DNA of 64,000 bases from JBBECE01 sp964574935 (GTDB lineage: Bacteria; Pseudomonadota; Alphaproteobacteria; Rhizobiales; Devosiaceae). The DNA is taken from contig CAZNOZ010000015.1 of NCBI GenBank assembly GCA_964574935.1, forward strand, positions 1 through 64,000, given 5' to 3'. Each line of letters starts with the position of its first letter. Position 1 is the stretch's first letter. Of this stretch, positions 7,816 through 16,245 are shown piece by piece. A program made the translations under genes and the position numbers. Under the pieces are notes generated by a model that saw nothing but the letters and a program-made list of their open reading frames with translations, did not search any database and had not been told where the DNA came from.

Positions 7816-9987
7816 ATGGCCGGCTATCACGAACGCGCCGGGCTCCAGGTCGACGGCGAGCTCATTGATTTCATCGAGAATGAGGCGCTGCCGGGTCTTC
7901 CGGTAACCGCCGAGAGCTTCTGGGCCGGGCTGGCGCGGCTGGTCGCCGAGTTCGGCCCGCGCAACCGCGCCCTGTTGCTCAAGCGAAACGACCTGCAGGC
8001 CAAGATCGACGAGTGGCACCGCGCCCATGGGTCGGTCGCGGCCGACCCGGACGCCTACGAGACCTATCTGTGCGAAATCGGCTATCTGGCCCCCGAGCCC
8101 GAGGATTTCGAGATCGAGACCGCCGATCTCGACCCGGAGATCACCAACCAGTGCGGGCCGCAACTGGTCGTGCCGGTCTCCAACGCCCGCTACGCGCTCA
8201 ACGCCGCCAACGCGCGCTGGGGCAGTCTCTACGACGCCTACTACGGCACCGACGTCATTCCCCACGAGGACGGCATCGCCCCCGGCAAGGATTACAACCC
8301 GGCCCGCGGCGCGGTGGTGTTCGCCGCCGTCGCCGAATTCCTCGACAAGGCCTTCCCGCTCGCCGAGGGGTCACACAAAAGTGTCACGGACTACGTCCTC
8401 GACCGCACAGCCGAGGGCGTCTGGCTCGATATCCGCACCAAGTCCGGCGGCACGACGCCCCTCGTTCACCCCGCCGCCTTCGCCGGCTATGCCCATGACG
8501 GCCCGCGCACCGCGATTCTGCTCACCCACAACAACCTGCATGTCGAGCTCTCGGTCGATCGCGAGCACCCCATCGGCAAGACCCACCCGGCCGGTCTCGC
8601 CGACATCTTTGTGGAGGCGGCGATCACCACGATCCAGGACTGCGAGGATTCGGTGGCCGCCGTCGACGCCGCCGACAAGATCGCCGTCTACCGCAACTGG
8701 CTGGGGCTGATGACCGACCAGCTCGAGGCGAGCTTCCAGAAGGGCGGTGAGCGGGTCATCCGGCGGCTGGCGCCGGACCGCTACTACACCTCCCCGGACG
8801 GGGTCGAGTTCACCCTCAAGGGTCGGGCGCTGCAGCTGGTGCGCAATGTCGGGCACCTGATGACCACCGACGCGGTCCTCGACCCCGAGGGCGCCCCCAT
8901 CGGCGAAGGGCTTCTGGACGCCGCCGTCACCATCGCCTGCGCCATGCACGACCGGCTGACCGGCGCCAATTCGGCGACCGGGGCGATCTATATCGTCAAA
9001 CCGAAGATGCACGGGCATGAAGAAGTCGAGCTCGCCTGTGACGTCTTCGGCGCCGTCGAGAACATGCTCGGGCTGCCCCGGCACACCGTCAAGATCGGCA
9101 TCATGGACGAGGAGCGGCGCACCTCCGCCAATCTCAAGGCCTGCATCCACGCCGCCCGGCACCGGGTGTTCTTCATCAACACCGGCTTTCTCGATCGCAC
9201 CGGCGACGAGATCCACACCGCCATGGCCGCCGGCCCCGTTTGTCGCAAGCCCGAGCTCAAGGGGCAGGACTGGATGGCCGCCTACGAGGACCGCAACGTC
9301 ATGATCGGCCTGAGCTGCGGGTTCGCGGGCAAAGCCCAGATCGGCAAGGGCATGTGGACGATGCCCGACCGGATGGCCGAGATGGTCGGGACCAAGGGCG
9401 TCCATCCCGAGCAGGGCGCCAACTGCGCCTGGGTCCCCTCGCCCACCGCCGCGACGCTGCATGCGCTGCACTACCACCAAACCGACGTCTTCGAGGCCCA
9501 GAGGCGCCGCCACAACGAGGCGACGCCCTCGCTTGCCGCCCTATTCTCGATGCCGGCGCTCGACCCCAAGACGCTCGGCGAGGCCGACATCGCCCGCGAG
9601 CTCGACAACAACGCGCAATCGATCCTCGGCTACGTGGTGCGCTGGGTCGACCAGGGGATCGGCTGCTCGAAGGTCCCCGACATCAACGACGTCGCGCTGA
9701 TGGAGGACCGGGCGACCTGCCGCATCTCCTCCCAGCACATCGCCAACTGGCTGGCCCATTCCGTCGTGACCGAAGCCCAAATCGTCGAAACCTTCAAGCG
9801 CATGGCAGAAGTCGTCGACCGCCAGAACGAAGCCGATCCTGCCTATCGGCCGATGGGCCCGGACCCGGACGGCTCGTTCGCCTTCCAGGCGGCGCTCCGT
9901 CTGGCGCTGGAGGGCGCCGCGCAGCCCTCCGGCTACACCGAACCGATCCTGCACCAGATGCGGGCGCAGGCGAAGTCGGCGAGCTGA
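7816..9987 (+). CDS. glcB: Malate synthase G
   Basis: Condenses glyoxylate and acetyl-CoA to malate, cytosolic. At 723 residues it has the length of the monomeric G isoform, not the ~530-residue A isoform. Signature stretches include AARWG-like NAANARWGSLYDAYYG, TTIQDCEDSVAAVDA, IGIMDEERRTSANL (active-site arginine) and FLDRTGDEIHT (magnesium-binding acidic residues). Standalone monocistronic position; no glc operon neighbours and no isocitrate lyase in the window. Confidence 0.98.
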   Translation: MAGYHERAGLQVDGELIDFIENEALPGLPVTAESFWAGLARLVAEFGPRNRALLLKRNDLQAKIDEWHRAHGSVAADPDAYETYLCEIGYLAPEPEDFEIETADLDPEITNQCGPQLVVPVSNARYALNAANARWGSLYDAYYGTDVIPHEDGIAPGKDYNPARGAVVFAAVAEFLDKAFPLAEGSHKSVTDYVLDRTAEGVWLDIRTKSGGTTPLVHPAAFAGYAHDGPRTAILLTHNNLHVELSVDREHPIGKTHPAGLADIFVEAAITTIQDCEDSVAAVDAADKIAVYRNWLGLMTDQLEASFQKGGERVIRRLAPDRYYTSPDGVEFTLKGRALQLVRNVGHLMTTDAVLDPEGAPIGEGLLDAAVTIACAMHDRLTGANSATGAIYIVKPKMHGHEEVELACDVFGAVENMLGLPRHTVKIGIMDEERRTSANLKACIHAARHRVFFINTGFLDRTGDEIHTAMAAGPVCRKPELKGQDWMAAYEDRNVMIGLSCGFAGKAQIGKGMWTMPDRMAEMVGTKGVHPEQGANCAWVPSPTAATLHALHYHQTDVFEAQRRRHNEATPSLAALFSMPALDPKTLGEADIARELDNNAQSILGYVVRWVDQGIGCSKVPDINDVALMEDRATCRISSQHIANWLAHSVVTEAQIVETFKRMAEVVDRQNEADPAYRPMGPDPDGSFAFQAALRLALEGAAQPSGYTEPILHQMRAQAKSAS

Positions 9988-10082
9988 CCGCGCAAGATCG
10001 ACACCCCTTGGGCTCGGCCGCTGGCCAAGGCGGCTCGCTTCGCGTACACACCCCCGGGCAAAAAAAGCCACGGGACCGAAAT

Positions 10083-10673
10083 ATGGAACGGCCGGTCGAA
10101 ATCTTCTTTCAGGACGTGGACCGATCCGAGGCGGTGGAATCGCGCATCCGCGAACGCATCGACCGGCTCGAGGAGCGGCATGGGCGGCTGATCGGGTGCC
10201 GCGTGCATGTGCGCGGACCGCACCGGCGGCACCGCAAGGGCAAGCACTATGAGATCGACATCGAGCTGACCACGCCCCAGGAGAAGCTGGCGATCGGCCG
10301 CCACCCCGGTCACGAAGGTGCCCATGAGGACATCTATGTCGCCATCCGCGACGCATTCGATGCCATGGAGAAGCGCCTTCTCAAGCTCAAAGGCAAGCGC
10401 ACCGACCGGCCGCCGCGCGGCCGAGAGCATCCGCTGCAGGGCCGCATCGCCGAACTCCACCGGGAAGAGGAATTCGGCGAGATCGCCACCACCGACGGCC
10501 GCCTCATCTACTTTCACAGCCACGCGGTGGTCGACGGCGACTTCGAAGCGCTGTCGGTCGACGACCCGGTCGAACTGGTCGTCGCCTCCGGCGACAGCGA
10601 GAAGGGCCCACACGCCTCGACCGTCAGGCCCATTGGCGAAATGCGCTACGTCGATCAGCCGGAGAAGGCCTGA
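10083..10673 (+). CDS. HPF/RaiA-family ribosome-associated protein with C-terminal OB/CSD-like domain
   Basis: 196 residues from the ATG at 10083. Residues 1-105 match the ribosome hibernation fold (VEIFFQDVDRSEAVESRI, then AIRDAFDAMEKRLLKLKGKR). Residues about 118-190 (GRIAELHREEEFGEIATTDG, then LIYFHSHAV) look like a cold-shock/OB domain; IYFHSHAV recalls the RNP2 aromatic patch of cold-shock proteins. This is not the dimerising C-terminal domain of standard long HPF. The combination is known in proteobacteria but little studied. The ribosome site is weak. An upstream extension of the frame reads through the 3' end of glcB and is not real. Confidence 0.88.
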   Translation: MERPVEIFFQDVDRSEAVESRIRERIDRLEERHGRLIGCRVHVRGPHRRHRKGKHYEIDIELTTPQEKLAIGRHPGHEGAHEDIYVAIRDAFDAMEKRLLKLKGKRTDRPPRGREHPLQGRIAELHREEEFGEIATTDGRLIYFHSHAVVDGDFEALSVDDPVELVVASGDSEKGPHASTVRPIGEMRYVDQPEKA

Positions 10674-10691
10674 CGGGCGGTCTCTGCCCCC

Positions 10692-11687
10692 CTAGGGCAC
10701 CAGCACCGCCGCGCCTGTCAGTGTGCCCGACCGCATCGCTTCGAGCGCCTCATTGGCGTCTTCGAGGGCGAATTCCGTCACCCGCGTCTTCAGGCGCGCC
10801 TTGGGCGCCAGGGCCAGGAACTCATCGCCGTCTTTCCGGGTGAGGTTGGCGACCGAGGTGAGTTCCCGCTCCTCCCACAACAGCCGGTAGGGGAACGAGG
10901 GGATGTCCGACATGTGGATGCCCCCGCTGACCACCCGGCCGCCCTTGCGCACCGCCTTGAGCGCCACCGGGATCAGGGCCCCGATCGGCGCGAAGATGAG
11001 CGCCGCGTCGAGCTCCTCGGGGGGCTTTTCGTTCGAGCCGCCGGCCCATTCCGCGCCGAGCTCGCGGGCGAATTCCTGCGCCGCGGTGTCGCCCGGCCGG
11101 GTGAAGGCGAACACCTGCCTTCCCTGCCAGCGCGCCACCTGCGCCACCAGGTGCGCCGCCGCCCCGAACCCGTAGATGCCGATCTTCTGTCCCTGCCCGG
11201 CCCGGCTGAGCGTGCGGTGCCCGATCAGCCCCGCACACATCAGGGGCGCCAGCGCCGCGTCCCCCGGGCTGTCGGCAAGATCCTCGGGCAGCGCGAACAC
11301 ATAGGCCGCGTCGGCAACGCAGAATTCGGCGTATCCACCGTCGATCGAGTAGCCGGTGAAGCCCGGCGCATCGCAGAGATTCTCGGCGCCCGAGCGGCAG
11401 TAGGGGCACACCCCGCAACTGTGGCCGAGCCACGGCACGCCCACCCGGTCGCCGAGATGGAAACCGCTCACGCCTTCGCCAAGCCCGGCAACACGGCCGA
11501 CGATCTCGTGGCCCAGCACCAGCGGCAGCTTGGGGTCGGGCAAATCGCCGTCGATCACGTGCAGGTCCGTCCGGCACACCCCGCAGGCGGCGATCCCGAT
11601 CAGCACCTGCCCGGGGCCGGGTTCGGGGACCGGTATCTCGTCGGCCACCAGCGGTTCCCCGGGCTTTCTGAGCACCATCGCGCGCAT
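10692..11687 (-). CDS. Zinc-dependent alcohol dehydrogenase
   Basis: Medium-chain dehydrogenase, 331 residues. Catalytic zinc ligands are visible in ACGVCRTDLH and LGHEIVG. The structural-zinc lobe SCGVCPYCRSGAENLC supplies four cysteines, and GIYGFGAAAHL is the nucleotide-binding turn. I placed the start at the ATG at 11687 because GGAG lies 8 nt upstream; the ATG two codons earlier (11693) would be too close to it. Convergent with the HPF-like gene (18-nt gap). Substrate not determinable. Confidence 0.92.
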   Translation of the reverse strand: MRAMVLRKPGEPLVADEIPVPEPGPGQVLIGIAACGVCRTDLHVIDGDLPDPKLPLVLGHEIVGRVAGLGEGVSGFHLGDRVGVPWLGHSCGVCPYCRSGAENLCDAPGFTGYSIDGGYAEFCVADAAYVFALPEDLADSPGDAALAPLMCAGLIGHRTLSRAGQGQKIGIYGFGAAAHLVAQVARWQGRQVFAFTRPGDTAAQEFARELGAEWAGGSNEKPPEELDAALIFAPIGALIPVALKAVRKGGRVVSGGIHMSDIPSFPYRLLWEERELTSVANLTRKDGDEFLALAPKARLKTRVTEFALEDANEALEAMRSGTLTGAAVLVP

Positions 11688-11868
11688 CGGCATGTCTCCA
11701 CGATCGCCGACGATCCTAGAGCCTGGGGCGCCAACCCAACAAGCGCTCCGCCGCCATTGTGACGGCGACACTCAGCCCATCAACGCCGGCCGCGCAATCG
11801 TGTAGGATGCGCCACTGCGGCGGCCGGTTCGCCGCTCCAACCGTCATCGCAAAGGGAGCGCTTTTCAA

Positions 11869-12072
11869 ATGGCCATGCTGAAAGTGATCGAGGTCCTCGC
11901 CGATTCGAACGAGAGCTGGGAGGATGCGGCACAGAACGCCGTCGACCAGGCCGGCGAAACCGTGCGCGGAATCCGCTCGATCTATATCGAGAATATGGAA
12001 GCCACCGTCGCCGACGGCAAGATTTCGAGCTACCGCATCAACGCCAAGATCTCGTTCATGCTCGAACGCTGA
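11869..12072 (+). CDS. Dodecin
   Basis: 67-residue flavin-storage protein that assembles as a dodecamer. The sequence VIEVLADSNESWEDAAQNAV, followed by RSIYIENMEA and YRINAKISFMLE, is the complete dodecin strand-helix-strand-strand pattern. AAAGGGAG precedes the ATG at proper spacing. It is a single-gene unit on the plus strand. Confidence 0.95.
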   Translation: MAMLKVIEVLADSNESWEDAAQNAVDQAGETVRGIRSIYIENMEATVADGKISSYRINAKISFMLER

Positions 12073-12091
12073 GCCGGGCGCGACGGGGCGC

Positions 12092-12110
12092 GGCCGCGCT
12101 GGGCGCGGCC
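12092..12110. terminator. Hairpin between convergent dodecin and GST genes
   Basis: GGCCGCGC, loop TGG, GCGCGGCC: an 8-bp perfect GC stem 20 bp after the dodecin stop and abutting the stop of the opposing GST gene. There is no T-run, so it would act as a bidirectional GC-hairpin terminator or transcription roadblock. Position between convergent genes is the main support. Confidence 0.5.
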
Positions 12111-12880
12111 TAGAGCGTCCGCTCGCTGCCGCTGTCGGTGACTTCGGCGAGCCGCCAGCTCGGCCGCGCCTGCATCCGCGCGTAGTAGGCGGCGACATTC
12201 GGGCTTTCCCCTTTCGCCCACCAGTCGGCAAACCCGTGCAGGCGAAAGCGCGCCAGTGCCGGGGTCGCGAACGTGTCGGCCAGCGAATAGGCGTCCCCGA
12301 CAACGAATTCCGAGCCCTCGAGGGCCTGCTCGATACGCCCGACCAGCGCCCGCGCCTCGCCCACATGCCTGTCGGTCTCGTCCGGGTCGGCGAGAATGGT
12401 CTGCAGCCGCTCGTTGCCCGCGATGCGACGATCGAGCGTCTCGGCCCGCTCGGGATGGCGTTGGCGCTGCGCCTTGAGGTAGAGGCCGCGCTCGACGACC
12501 GTTGGCGACGTGCCGTCGGGCTCGAGCCGCCGCGAATAGAGCAGCACCCCGTAATGCAGCCCCATGATGTCGGCCATCATCTTGTCCATCGCCTCCGCCT
12601 GTCTCGGTTCGGCCGGGGTCAGGGCCGGCCCGTCGAACTGACGGTCGACGCGATGCACGATGTTGATCGTGTCGGTGACGATCTCGCCGTCGATCGAAAG
12701 CGTCGGCACGACCGCCTTGGGGTTGAGCGAAGTGTACCAGGGCTCGAACTGCTCGGCCGCGTCCATGATGTCGACCGTCCGGCGCCTGAAAGGGACGCCC
12801 TTCTCGACAAGCGCCAGCCGCGCCATCTGCGAGCAGATCGAGGTCGGATAGTCGTAGAGAAGGATGTCGTGAGTGCCCAC
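12110..12880 (-). CDS. Glutathione S-transferase family protein
   Basis: 256 residues from a GTG at 12880. The thioredoxin-like N-terminal domain has YPTSICSQMARLALVEKGVPF with Ser/Cys at the usual catalytic position and NPKAVVPTL with the cis-proline. The helical C-terminal domain contains GDAYSLADTFATPAL. It is longer than a canonical GST (~200-220) because of an extra segment in the second domain. It starts 71 nt after etfA on the same strand, so it may be co-transcribed with the ETF genes. The ribosome site is poor and the start is the least certain part. Confidence 0.85.
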   Translation of the reverse strand: MGTHDILLYDYPTSICSQMARLALVEKGVPFRRRTVDIMDAAEQFEPWYTSLNPKAVVPTLSIDGEIVTDTINIVHRVDRQFDGPALTPAEPRQAEAMDKMMADIMGLHYGVLLYSRRLEPDGTSPTVVERGLYLKAQRQRHPERAETLDRRIAGNERLQTILADPDETDRHVGEARALVGRIEQALEGSEFVVGDAYSLADTFATPALARFRLHGFADWWAKGESPNVAAYYARMQARPSWRLAEVTDSGSERTL

Positions 12881-12951
12881 GGGCCGGGAGGCTAGCGCGT
12901 TCGCCTGTCGCCGGTAAGGGCGTTCCCTGCACTGTGACCGTGTGCCCGCCC

Positions 12952-13881
12952 TCACAGTGCCCGCGCCAGTTCGGGCAGCGCCTCGAAGAGGTCGGCCACC
13001 AGGTAGTAGTCGGCGACCTCGAAGATCGGGGCCTCCGCATCGGAATTGACGGCGACGATCACCCTGGCGTCCTTGATGCCGGCCAGATGCTGGATGGCCC
13101 CGGAAATCCCGCAGGCGATGTAGAGCTCGGGAGCGACGACCTTGCCGGTCTGCCCGACCTGCCAGTCGTTGGGCGCGAACCCGGCGTCGACGGCTGCCCG
13201 CGATGCCCCCACGGCGGCCCCGAGCTTGTCCGCAACCGGCATCAGCACTTTCTCGAATGCTTCCGCCGAGCCCATCGCGCGGCCGCCGGAAACGACCACG
13301 CGCGCCGCCGTAAGCTCCGGGCGGCCGCCCGGCGAGGGCGCCATCCCGATGAATTTCGACAGCCCCGGATCGGGCACTGCCGCGACGGTTTCGATCGGCG
13401 CCTCGCCGCCCTCCGGTGCCGCCTCGAACGCGGCGGTGCGCACGGTGACGACCCTGGTCGCCTCGTTGCTGCGCACCGTCTGGATGGCATTGCCGGCATA
13501 GACGGGGCGTTTGAACCGGTCCGGGGCCAGAACCTCGACGATCTCGGATATCTGCATCACGTCGAGCAGCGCCGCCACCCGCGGCATCACCGCCTTGCCA
13601 TTGGCCGTCGCCGGCGCCACGAGCGCCTCATAGCCCGGCGCCAGCGCCAGGATTTGCGCGGCCAGCGGTTCGGCGAGCCCATGCGCCAGCGCCTCGCTTT
13701 CGGCAAGCAACACCTTGCCGACCCCTCCAAGCCGCGCCGCCGCTTCCGCCGCCGCCTTCGCTCCGAGGCCCGCAACCAGCACATCGACGGGTCCGCCGAT
13801 CCGCGCGGCGGCGCTCAACGCCTTGGCCGTTTGCCCGGAAAGGCTCGAATTATCATGCTCGGCGATGAGGAGTACGGACAT
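12952..13881 (-). CDS. etfA: Electron transfer flavoprotein subunit alpha
   Basis: 309 residues. The C-terminal FAD-binding signature is complete: LYIACGISGAIQHLAGIKDA, then VAVNSDAEAPIFEVADY. With EtfB it collects electrons from acyl-CoA and other flavin dehydrogenases and passes them to ETF-quinone oxidoreductase. It begins 13 nt after etfB. Confidence 0.98.
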   Translation of the reverse strand: MSVLLIAEHDNSSLSGQTAKALSAAARIGGPVDVLVAGLGAKAAAEAAARLGGVGKVLLAESEALAHGLAEPLAAQILALAPGYEALVAPATANGKAVMPRVAALLDVMQISEIVEVLAPDRFKRPVYAGNAIQTVRSNEATRVVTVRTAAFEAAPEGGEAPIETVAAVPDPGLSKFIGMAPSPGGRPELTAARVVVSGGRAMGSAEAFEKVLMPVADKLGAAVGASRAAVDAGFAPNDWQVGQTGKVVAPELYIACGISGAIQHLAGIKDARVIVAVNSDAEAPIFEVADYYLVADLFEALPELARAL

Positions 13882-13894
13882 CTCCGGCGCCCTC

Positions 13895-14644
13895 TCAGAT
13901 CACGCCGGCTTCGGAGCGCAGCCTGTCGACCAGCTCGGCCACCGAATCGAGCCTCACCCCCGCCTTGCGGGCGGCCGGGGCCTCGGTGGACTCGATGGTG
14001 AGCCGCGGCGTGCTATCGACCCCGAAATCGTCCGGCACCTTCTTCTCGAGCGGTTTCGATCGCGCCTTCATGACGTTCGGCAGCGAGGCGTAGCGTGGCT
14101 CGTTCAGGCGCAAATCGGCGGTGATCACCGCCGGCAGCACGACCTCGATCGTCTGCAGACCTCCATCGACCTCGCGCACCACCCGGGCCGAGCCCTCCCC
14201 CATCTCGATCCGGGACGCGGCGGTCGCCTGCGCCCAGCCGAGAAGGCCGGCGAGCATCTGCCCGGTCTGGCTGGCGTCGTCGTCGATCGCCTGCTTGCCG
14301 GCGATCACCAGCCCCGCGCCCTCTTGCCTGGCCACGGCGGCGAGGATCGCGGCGACGGCCAGCGGTTCCACCGGACCATCGGCCTCAACCAGGATCGCCC
14401 GGTCGGCGCCCATCGCCAGCGCCACCCTCAGCGTCTCCTCGGCTTTCGCCGGGCCGACCGAGACGCCCACGACCTCCTCGGCCCGGCCCGCCTCCTTCAA
14501 CTGCAGCGCCGCCTCGAGCGCGTTCTCGTCGAAAGGGTTCATCGACATCTTCACGTTCTCGGTCTCGACCCCCGAACCGTCCGCCTTGACGCGAACCCGG
14601 ACGTTGAAGTCGATCACGCGCTTAATCGGCACAACGATCTTCAT
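13895..14644 (-). CDS. etfB: Electron transfer flavoprotein subunit beta
   Basis: 249 residues, begins MKIVVPIKRVIDFNVRVRVK as beta subunits do, with the family signature in VLPAVITADLRLNEPRYASLP. AMP-binding subunit and partner of the adjacent EtfA. First gene of the etfB-etfA unit; the promoter should lie in the gap up to 14940. Confidence 0.98.
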   Translation of the reverse strand: MKIVVPIKRVIDFNVRVRVKADGSGVETENVKMSMNPFDENALEAALQLKEAGRAEEVVGVSVGPAKAEETLRVALAMGADRAILVEADGPVEPLAVAAILAAVARQEGAGLVIAGKQAIDDDASQTGQMLAGLLGWAQATAASRIEMGEGSARVVREVDGGLQTIEVVLPAVITADLRLNEPRYASLPNVMKARSKPLEKKVPDDFGVDSTPRLTIESTEAPAARKAGVRLDSVAELVDRLRSEAGVI

Positions 14645-14940
14645 CTCGAGCTTCCTTCGTCGCGGCCGCTACCCGGCGCGGGCCGGGCCGCCTGACGCTA
14701 ATTGACGGTCAGGACCGGACTTGTCCAGCGCCGAGCCGGCGCATCCACCGCCGGCGCCCGAGGCGCTGACCGGATGACCGGGCGCCGCCGGCAGCCAACC
14801 GGCGACCTGCGGCACCGCGTGACGCTTGCCGGGCGAACGCTTTGGCTGTCTACTGCGTCCTTCACAATCGGTCATATCCGGATTATCGACGACGGCTGAA
14901 TGGCTTGCGCCGGCACCGTTCCGATCAGGGCTTGCACGAA
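14645..14940. other. Divergent intergenic region, etfB / L-fuconate dehydratase
   Basis: 296 bp between two divergent starts, expected to hold promoters for both sides. I see no gene with a ribosome site. An 8-bp palindrome ATCCGGAT lies at 14876-14883, 58 bp before the dehydratase start. The reading frame of the dehydratase stays open back to 14842, but the added residues have no family match. Confidence 0.5.
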
Positions 14941-16242
14941 ATGAGCGTCATCACCGGCTTCTCGGTTCACGACCTGCGCTTTCCCACTTCGCAGGCACTC
15001 GACGGTTCGGACGCGATGAACCCGGATCCCGAATACTCGGCCGCCTACGTGGTGCTCGATACGGACAGCGCCCACGCCGGGCACGGGCTGACCTTCACCA
15101 TCGGGCGGGGCAACGACATCGTGTGCGCCGCCATCCGGGCGCTGGCACCCAGGGTCACGGGCCTCGAGCTCGATTGGATCGCCGCCGATCCGGGCCGCTT
15201 CTGGCGCCACGTCACCTCCGACAGTCAGCTGCGCTGGATCGGCCCCGACAAGGGCGTCATGCACCTGGCCACCGGCGCCGTCGTCAACGCCGTCTGGGAC
15301 CTCATGGCGAAGCAGGCCGGCAAGCCCCTCTGGCAGTTCGTCGCCGACATGAGCCCCGATGAACTCGTCTCGATCATCGACTTCCGCTACCTCACCGACG
15401 CCATCACCCCGTCCGAGGCCCTGGAGATTTTCCGCAGGGCGGAGCCGGGCAAGGCCGAGCGGACTGCCCGGCTGCGTGCCGAAGGCTATCCCTGCTACAC
15501 CACCTCGGCGGGCTGGCTCGGCTACGCGGACGACAAAATCCGCCGTCTGGCCGAGGAGGCGGTCGCGGCCGGCTTCACCCACATCAAGATGAAGGTCGGC
15601 CGCAACCTGGAGGAGGACGTTCGCCGACTGGAGCTGGTGCGCGGCATCGTCGGGCCGGACGTGACATTGCTGCTCGACGCCAACCAGGTCTGGGAGGTCG
15701 CCCAGGCAATCGAGTGGGTCAACGCACTCAAGCGCTTTGACCCGTTCTTCATCGAGGAGCCGACCAGCCCCGACGACGTCGAGGGGCACCGCGCGATCCG
15801 CGCCGCGGTGGCGCCGGTCAAGGTGGCGACCGGCGAAATGTGCCAGAACCGCATCGTTTTCAAGCAGTTCATCACCCGTGAAGCGGTCGACATCGTGCAG
15901 ATCGACGCCTGCCGGATCGGCGGACTGAACGAGGTCCTGTCGGTCCTGCTGATGGCTGCCAAGCACGGCCTGCCGGTCTGGCCGCACGCCGGCGGGGTGG
16001 GATTGTGCGAGTATGTCCAGCACCTCGCCATGATCGACTATCTCGTCGTCTCCGGCCGCAAGGACGACCGGGTCGTCGAGTATGTCGACCATCTGCACGA
16101 GCACTTCCTCGAACCGTGCGTGATCCGCGACGCCGCCTACATGCCACCGCAGCGCCCGGGCTTTTCCATCGAAATGAAGCCGGCCTCGATCCGCGGATTT
16201 GCCTGGCCCGGACCCACCTCGAAAGAGGCGGTGGACGCCTAG
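14941..16242 (+). CDS. L-fuconate dehydratase (enolase superfamily)
   Basis: Removes water from L-fuconate to give 2-keto-3-deoxy-L-fuconate; 433 residues. The barrel has K216-M-K218 (HIKMKVG), metal-binding acids in LLLDANQ, FIEEPTSPDD and ATGEMCQ, and H349 in WPHAGGVGL. K218 and H349 sit two residues before Lys220 and His351, the catalytic dyad of the characterised Xanthomonas L-fuconate dehydratase, which makes this assignment better than generic for a mandelate-racemase-like protein. Start chosen at MSVITGF, where family similarity begins; the ribosome site is weak. The next gene starts 3 nt downstream. Confidence 0.92.
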   Translation: MSVITGFSVHDLRFPTSQALDGSDAMNPDPEYSAAYVVLDTDSAHAGHGLTFTIGRGNDIVCAAIRALAPRVTGLELDWIAADPGRFWRHVTSDSQLRWIGPDKGVMHLATGAVVNAVWDLMAKQAGKPLWQFVADMSPDELVSIIDFRYLTDAITPSEALEIFRRAEPGKAERTARLRAEGYPCYTTSAGWLGYADDKIRRLAEEAVAAGFTHIKMKVGRNLEEDVRRLELVRGIVGPDVTLLLDANQVWEVAQAIEWVNALKRFDPFFIEEPTSPDDVEGHRAIRAAVAPVKVATGEMCQNRIVFKQFITREAVDIVQIDACRIGGLNEVLSVLLMAAKHGLPVWPHAGGVGLCEYVQHLAMIDYLVVSGRKDDRVVEYVDHLHEHFLEPCVIRDAAYMPPQRPGFSIEMKPASIRGFAWPGPTSKEAVDA

Positions 16243-16245
16243 ATC

